DNA from: UBA8950 sp034411635
Lineage (GTDB): Bacteria; Chloroflexota; Anaerolineae; Anaerolineales; Villigracilaceae
Assembly (NCBI GenBank): GCA_034411635.1
Contig: DAOUML010000374.1
Span: 1-7,240 of the forward strand
DNA: 7,240 nucleotides
Direction: 5' to 3'
The translations under genes were made by a program, and so were the position numbers. The notes beneath the pieces were generated by a model. The model worked only from the letters and a program-made list of their open reading frames with translations, did no database searches and was not told the DNA's origin. Shown piece by piece: positions 5,161 through 7,240 of this stretch (positions are counted from its first letter, which is position 1; each line of letters starts with the position of its first letter).

Positions 5161-7041
5161 TTATTCTTCAAGCGTGCTTAAATCGCCTTCAGGCAAGCCC
5201 TGGGCGCGAGCCTTGAGTACGCGGCGCATTATTTTACCACTACGTGTCTTCGGTAGTTTGTCAATAAATTTAACTTCTTCGGGCCGGGCAATTGGGCCGA
5301 GGTGGCGCGAGACATGCTGACGCAATTCTTCGCCCAGGTCTTCGCTGGGGGCGAAGCCGGGTTTGAGTTGCACGAAGCAGTAGATGGCCTGTCCTTTGAC
5401 CTCGTGCGGCAGGCCGATGGCTGCTGATTCTGCCACTGCCGGGTGGGTGATGAGCGCGGATTCGATTTCGGCGGTTCCGAGCCTGTGTCCGCTGACCTTG
5501 ATGACATCATCGACGCGGCCAATAATCCAGTAGTAGCCGTCGGCGTCGCGGCGGGCGCTGTCGCCGGTCATGTATTTGCCGGGGTATTTCTTCCAGTAGG
5601 TTTCGACGTAGCGTTCGGGGTCTTTGTAGAGGGTGCGCATCATCGAGGGCCAGGGGTTTTTGAGCAGTAGATAGCCTTCCTGCCCATCGGGGACGGGGTT
5701 TCCGGTTTCGTCGACAATTTCGGCTTCCTGGCCGAAGAAAGGACGCGTGCCGGAACCGGGCTTGAGCGGCACGACCGGGGTGGGCGTAATCATGAAAGCG
5801 CCAGTTTCGGTTTGCCACCAGGTATCCATGATGGGGCAGCGTTCCTTGCCGATCACGCGGTGGAACCACTTCCAGGCTTCGGGGTTGATGGGCTCGCCGA
5901 CCGAGCCGAGCAGGCGCAGGGAGGAAAGGTCGTGCTTGTTGGGCCAGGCTTCGCCGAATCGCATTAAGGCGCGGATGGCGGTGGGGGCGGTGTAGAAGAT
6001 GCTGATGCCGAAGCGTTCGATCAGTTGCCACCAGCGGTTGGGGTAGGGATAGGCCGGGCCGCCCTCGAACATGAAAATCGTCGCGCCGGTCAGCAGCGGG
6101 CCGTAGACGAGGTAGGAGTGTCCGGTAATCCAGCCGGGGTCCGCAGTACACCAGAAGCGGTCTTCATCGTTCACGTCGAAGACGTATTTCAGGGTGGTGT
6201 AGGTGCCAACCATGTAGCCGCCGTGGGTGTGCAGGATGGCTTTGGGTTTGCCGGTGGAGCCGCTGGTGTAGAGGATGAAGAGCGGGTCTTCGGCGTCCAT
6301 GACTTCGGTGCTGCATTTGCCGTTGGCGATGGGCAGGGCGCACAGGTCGTGATACCAGTGGTCGCGTCCGGCTTCCATGGGAATGTCATGTCCGGTGCGT
6401 TTGACGACGATGACATTTTCGACGGTCGGACAGTGGCGCAGCGATTCGTCGACGATGCGTTTGAGTTCGACCAGTTTGCCGTTTTGGAAGGAGCCATCGC
6501 AGGTGATGATGAGTTTTGATTCGGAGTCGGAGATGCGCTCGTGCAGGGCATCGACCGAGAAGCCGCCGAAGATGACCGAGTGAATCGCGCCGATTTTGGC
6601 GCAGGCCAGCATGGCGAACATAATTTCGGGGATGCGCCCCATGTAAATGGTGACGCGGTCGCCCTTTTCAACGCCCATCGCTTTGATGATGTTGGCCATG
6701 CGGCAGACTTCGCGGTTGAGCGAGTAATACGAAAAGGTGCGGTCACTTTTGCCGTCTTCCGATTCCCAAATCAGGGCCAGTTTGTTTTTTCGGTAGGTTT
6801 GCAGATGAACATCGACGCAGTTGTAAGCGATATTGACTTTTGCGCCGGTGAACCACTTGAAAAACGGTTTCTGGCTGTCATCGAGCACGGTGTCCCACTT
6901 TTTGAACCAGAACAATTCTTCGGCGCGTTCGGCCCAGAAGGCTTGCGGGTCTTTGAGCGCGCTGGCGGCCAGGGCCTCCCAGTCCTGGACGTAACTCTTG
7001 GCGGTGCTTTCGGCAGATGGGTAATAGACTTCGCCTTCCAT
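5161..7041 (-). CDS. acs: Acetyl-CoA synthetase, AMP-forming
   Basis: A 626-residue cytoplasmic enzyme that converts acetate, ATP and CoA to acetyl-CoA, AMP and pyrophosphate through an acetyl-adenylate. It is close to the usual length of about 650. The N-terminal domain holds FWFKKWDTVLDD and the IFGGFS element (157-162). The ATP P-loop YTSGSTGKPK is at 258-267. The acyl pocket fits acetate rather than longer acids: I305 and T306 in GWITGH, V381 in GSVGEP and W409 in DTWWQTETG correspond to V310, T311, V386 and W414 of Salmonella Acs. The hinge GDSARRDADGYYWIIGRVDD leads to the C-terminal domain, and KTRSGK contains the catalytic lysine, K603, the usual target of regulatory acetylation. AAAGGAGG (7057-7050) lies 8 bases before the ATG. 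It is first in a run with two lipoprotein genes. No acetyltransferase or deacetylase gene is in the window. Confidence 0.97.
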   Translation of the reverse strand: MEGEVYYPSAESTAKSYVQDWEALAASALKDPQAFWAERAEELFWFKKWDTVLDDSQKPFFKWFTGAKVNIAYNCVDVHLQTYRKNKLALIWESEDGKSDRTFSYYSLNREVCRMANIIKAMGVEKGDRVTIYMGRIPEIMFAMLACAKIGAIHSVIFGGFSVDALHERISDSESKLIITCDGSFQNGKLVELKRIVDESLRHCPTVENVIVVKRTGHDIPMEAGRDHWYHDLCALPIANGKCSTEVMDAEDPLFILYTSGSTGKPKAILHTHGGYMVGTYTTLKYVFDVNDEDRFWCTADPGWITGHSYLVYGPLLTGATIFMFEGGPAYPYPNRWWQLIERFGISIFYTAPTAIRALMRFGEAWPNKHDLSSLRLLGSVGEPINPEAWKWFHRVIGKERCPIMDTWWQTETGAFMITPTPVVPLKPGSGTRPFFGQEAEIVDETGNPVPDGQEGYLLLKNPWPSMMRTLYKDPERYVETYWKKYPGKYMTGDSARRDADGYYWIIGRVDDVIKVSGHRLGTAEIESALITHPAVAESAAIGLPHEVKGQAIYCFVQLKPGFAPSEDLGEELRQHVSRHLGPIARPEEVKFIDKLPKTRSGKIMRRVLKARAQGLPEGDLSTLEE

Positions 7042-7049
7042 AAAACTTG

Positions 7050-7057
7050 CCTCCTTT
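7050..7057 (-). promoter_or_regulatory. Strong ribosome binding site of acs
   Basis: On the minus strand AAAGGAGG is a near-perfect Shine-Dalgarno, 8 bases from the acs ATG, far stronger than those of the two downstream lipoprotein genes. I found no convincing -35/-10 pair between 7058 and 7148. TAAAAT (7094-7089) could be a -10 but has no matching -35. Confidence 0.85.
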
Positions 7058-7148
7058 GAGCGTTTGTATCTTGGGGAATATTACTGCGATTTTAACCCCG
7101 AATTGTCTGTTTTGTGAGATTTTGATTAACTTTTCTCAAAAATTTATT

Positions 7149-7166
7149 AGACCTCTTGCAAAAGTC
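7149..7166. repeat. Insertion-sequence-end-like motif
   Basis: AGACCTCTTGCAAAAGTC resembles, from memory, the terminal inverted repeats of several IS4/IS5-type elements found in Chloroflexota and cyanobacteria. It sits about 108 bases upstream of the acs start at a point where the sequence changes from AT-rich leader to mixed composition. No transposase or partner repeat is visible in the 74 bases that remain, so this may be an element's edge, a relic or chance. Confidence 0.35.
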
Positions 7167-7186
7167 ATCAATGGCAGCCTATAAGT

Positions 7187-7240
7187 GTCCTTCGACTGCG
7201 CTTTTTTGCATAAAGCATTGCCGTCCTGAGCGGAGGGCGA
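7187..7240. repeat. Dispersed-repeat-like sequence at the right edge
   Basis: GTCCTTCGACTGCGC (7187-7201) and CGTCCTGAGCGGAGGGCGA (7222-7240) resemble halves of a short dispersed repeat built on GTCCTTCGACT...GCTCAGGAC that I recall from Chloroflexota intergenic regions. The second half runs off the window, so the full structure cannot be judged. No coding frame is supported in 7058-7240. Confidence 0.4.

Noticed and set aside
5160..5171. TTG at 5171 as the start of the beta-helix lipoprotein
   Set aside because: The ATG at 5159 gives a standard signal peptide, avoids overlap with the acs stop and is a better start codon.
5507..6746. Long Arg/Pro- and Ser/Thr-rich frames on the minus strand (5507-6151 and 6189-6746)
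   Set aside because: They overlap acs in other frames, lack its conserved motifs and have low-complexity composition, as expected of alternate frames of GC-rich coding DNA.
7115..7138. TGAGA...TCTCA inverted pair upstream of acs, considered as a terminator or operator
   Set aside because: There are only 5 base pairs with a 14-base loop and no GC core in an AT-rich stretch, which is well within chance.

Overview
The window most likely comes from a Chloroflexota bacterium of the Anaerolineae type. This is inferred from two Cys-anchored lipoproteins with Pro/Thr-rich stalks (one with the A-A-T-L-x-x-M-P-T stretch often seen in that group), from intergenic short repeats of a kind common there, and from an octaheme cytochrome typical of anaerobic or facultative respirers. 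No rRNA, tRNA or CRISPR array is visible, so the taxonomic call is moderate only.

Left block (1-1871, minus strand): an ArsR-family repressor gene lies 89 bases upstream of a large secreted cytochrome gene that runs off the left edge. The cytochrome is open for 479 codons and carries exactly eight CxxCH haem motifs in the arrangement of the octaheme tetrathionate reductase (Otr) family. The gap between the two genes holds an unusual double array of heptamers arranged as an imperfect inverted repeat.

Regulatory gap (1872-2069): AT-rich and divergent. A perfect 6-2-6 palindrome (1971-1984) contains the -35 hexamers of both a leftward promoter for arsR and a rightward promoter for an XRE-cupin regulator. 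Two ATATA-rich boxes (1893-1907 and 1919-1933) lie between the arsR promoter and the arsR start.

Centre (2070-2891): the XRE-cupin regulator gene, then about 200 non-coding bases holding a nested inverted-repeat, MITE-like segment, then a strong 15-bp terminator hairpin shared by this gene and the convergent operon from the right.

Right block (2892-7041, minus strand): an apparent three-gene operon. AMP-forming acetyl-CoA synthetase (acs) comes first with a near-perfect Shine-Dalgarno, followed after 1 base by a right-handed beta-helix lipoprotein and after 9 more bases by a small lipoprotein. Upstream of acs (7042-7240) there is no gene; the distal part looks like repeat or insertion-sequence end material.

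Together the genes suggest acetate activation beside periplasmic multihaem electron transfer, with two local regulators between them. Any functional link between the left and right blocks is inference. I do not see a clearly new defence or mobile system. The most notable items are the octaheme cytochrome under a non-metal-type ArsR regulator, the shared divergent operator, the MITE-like repeat, and the coupling of acs to two lipoproteins of unknown role.
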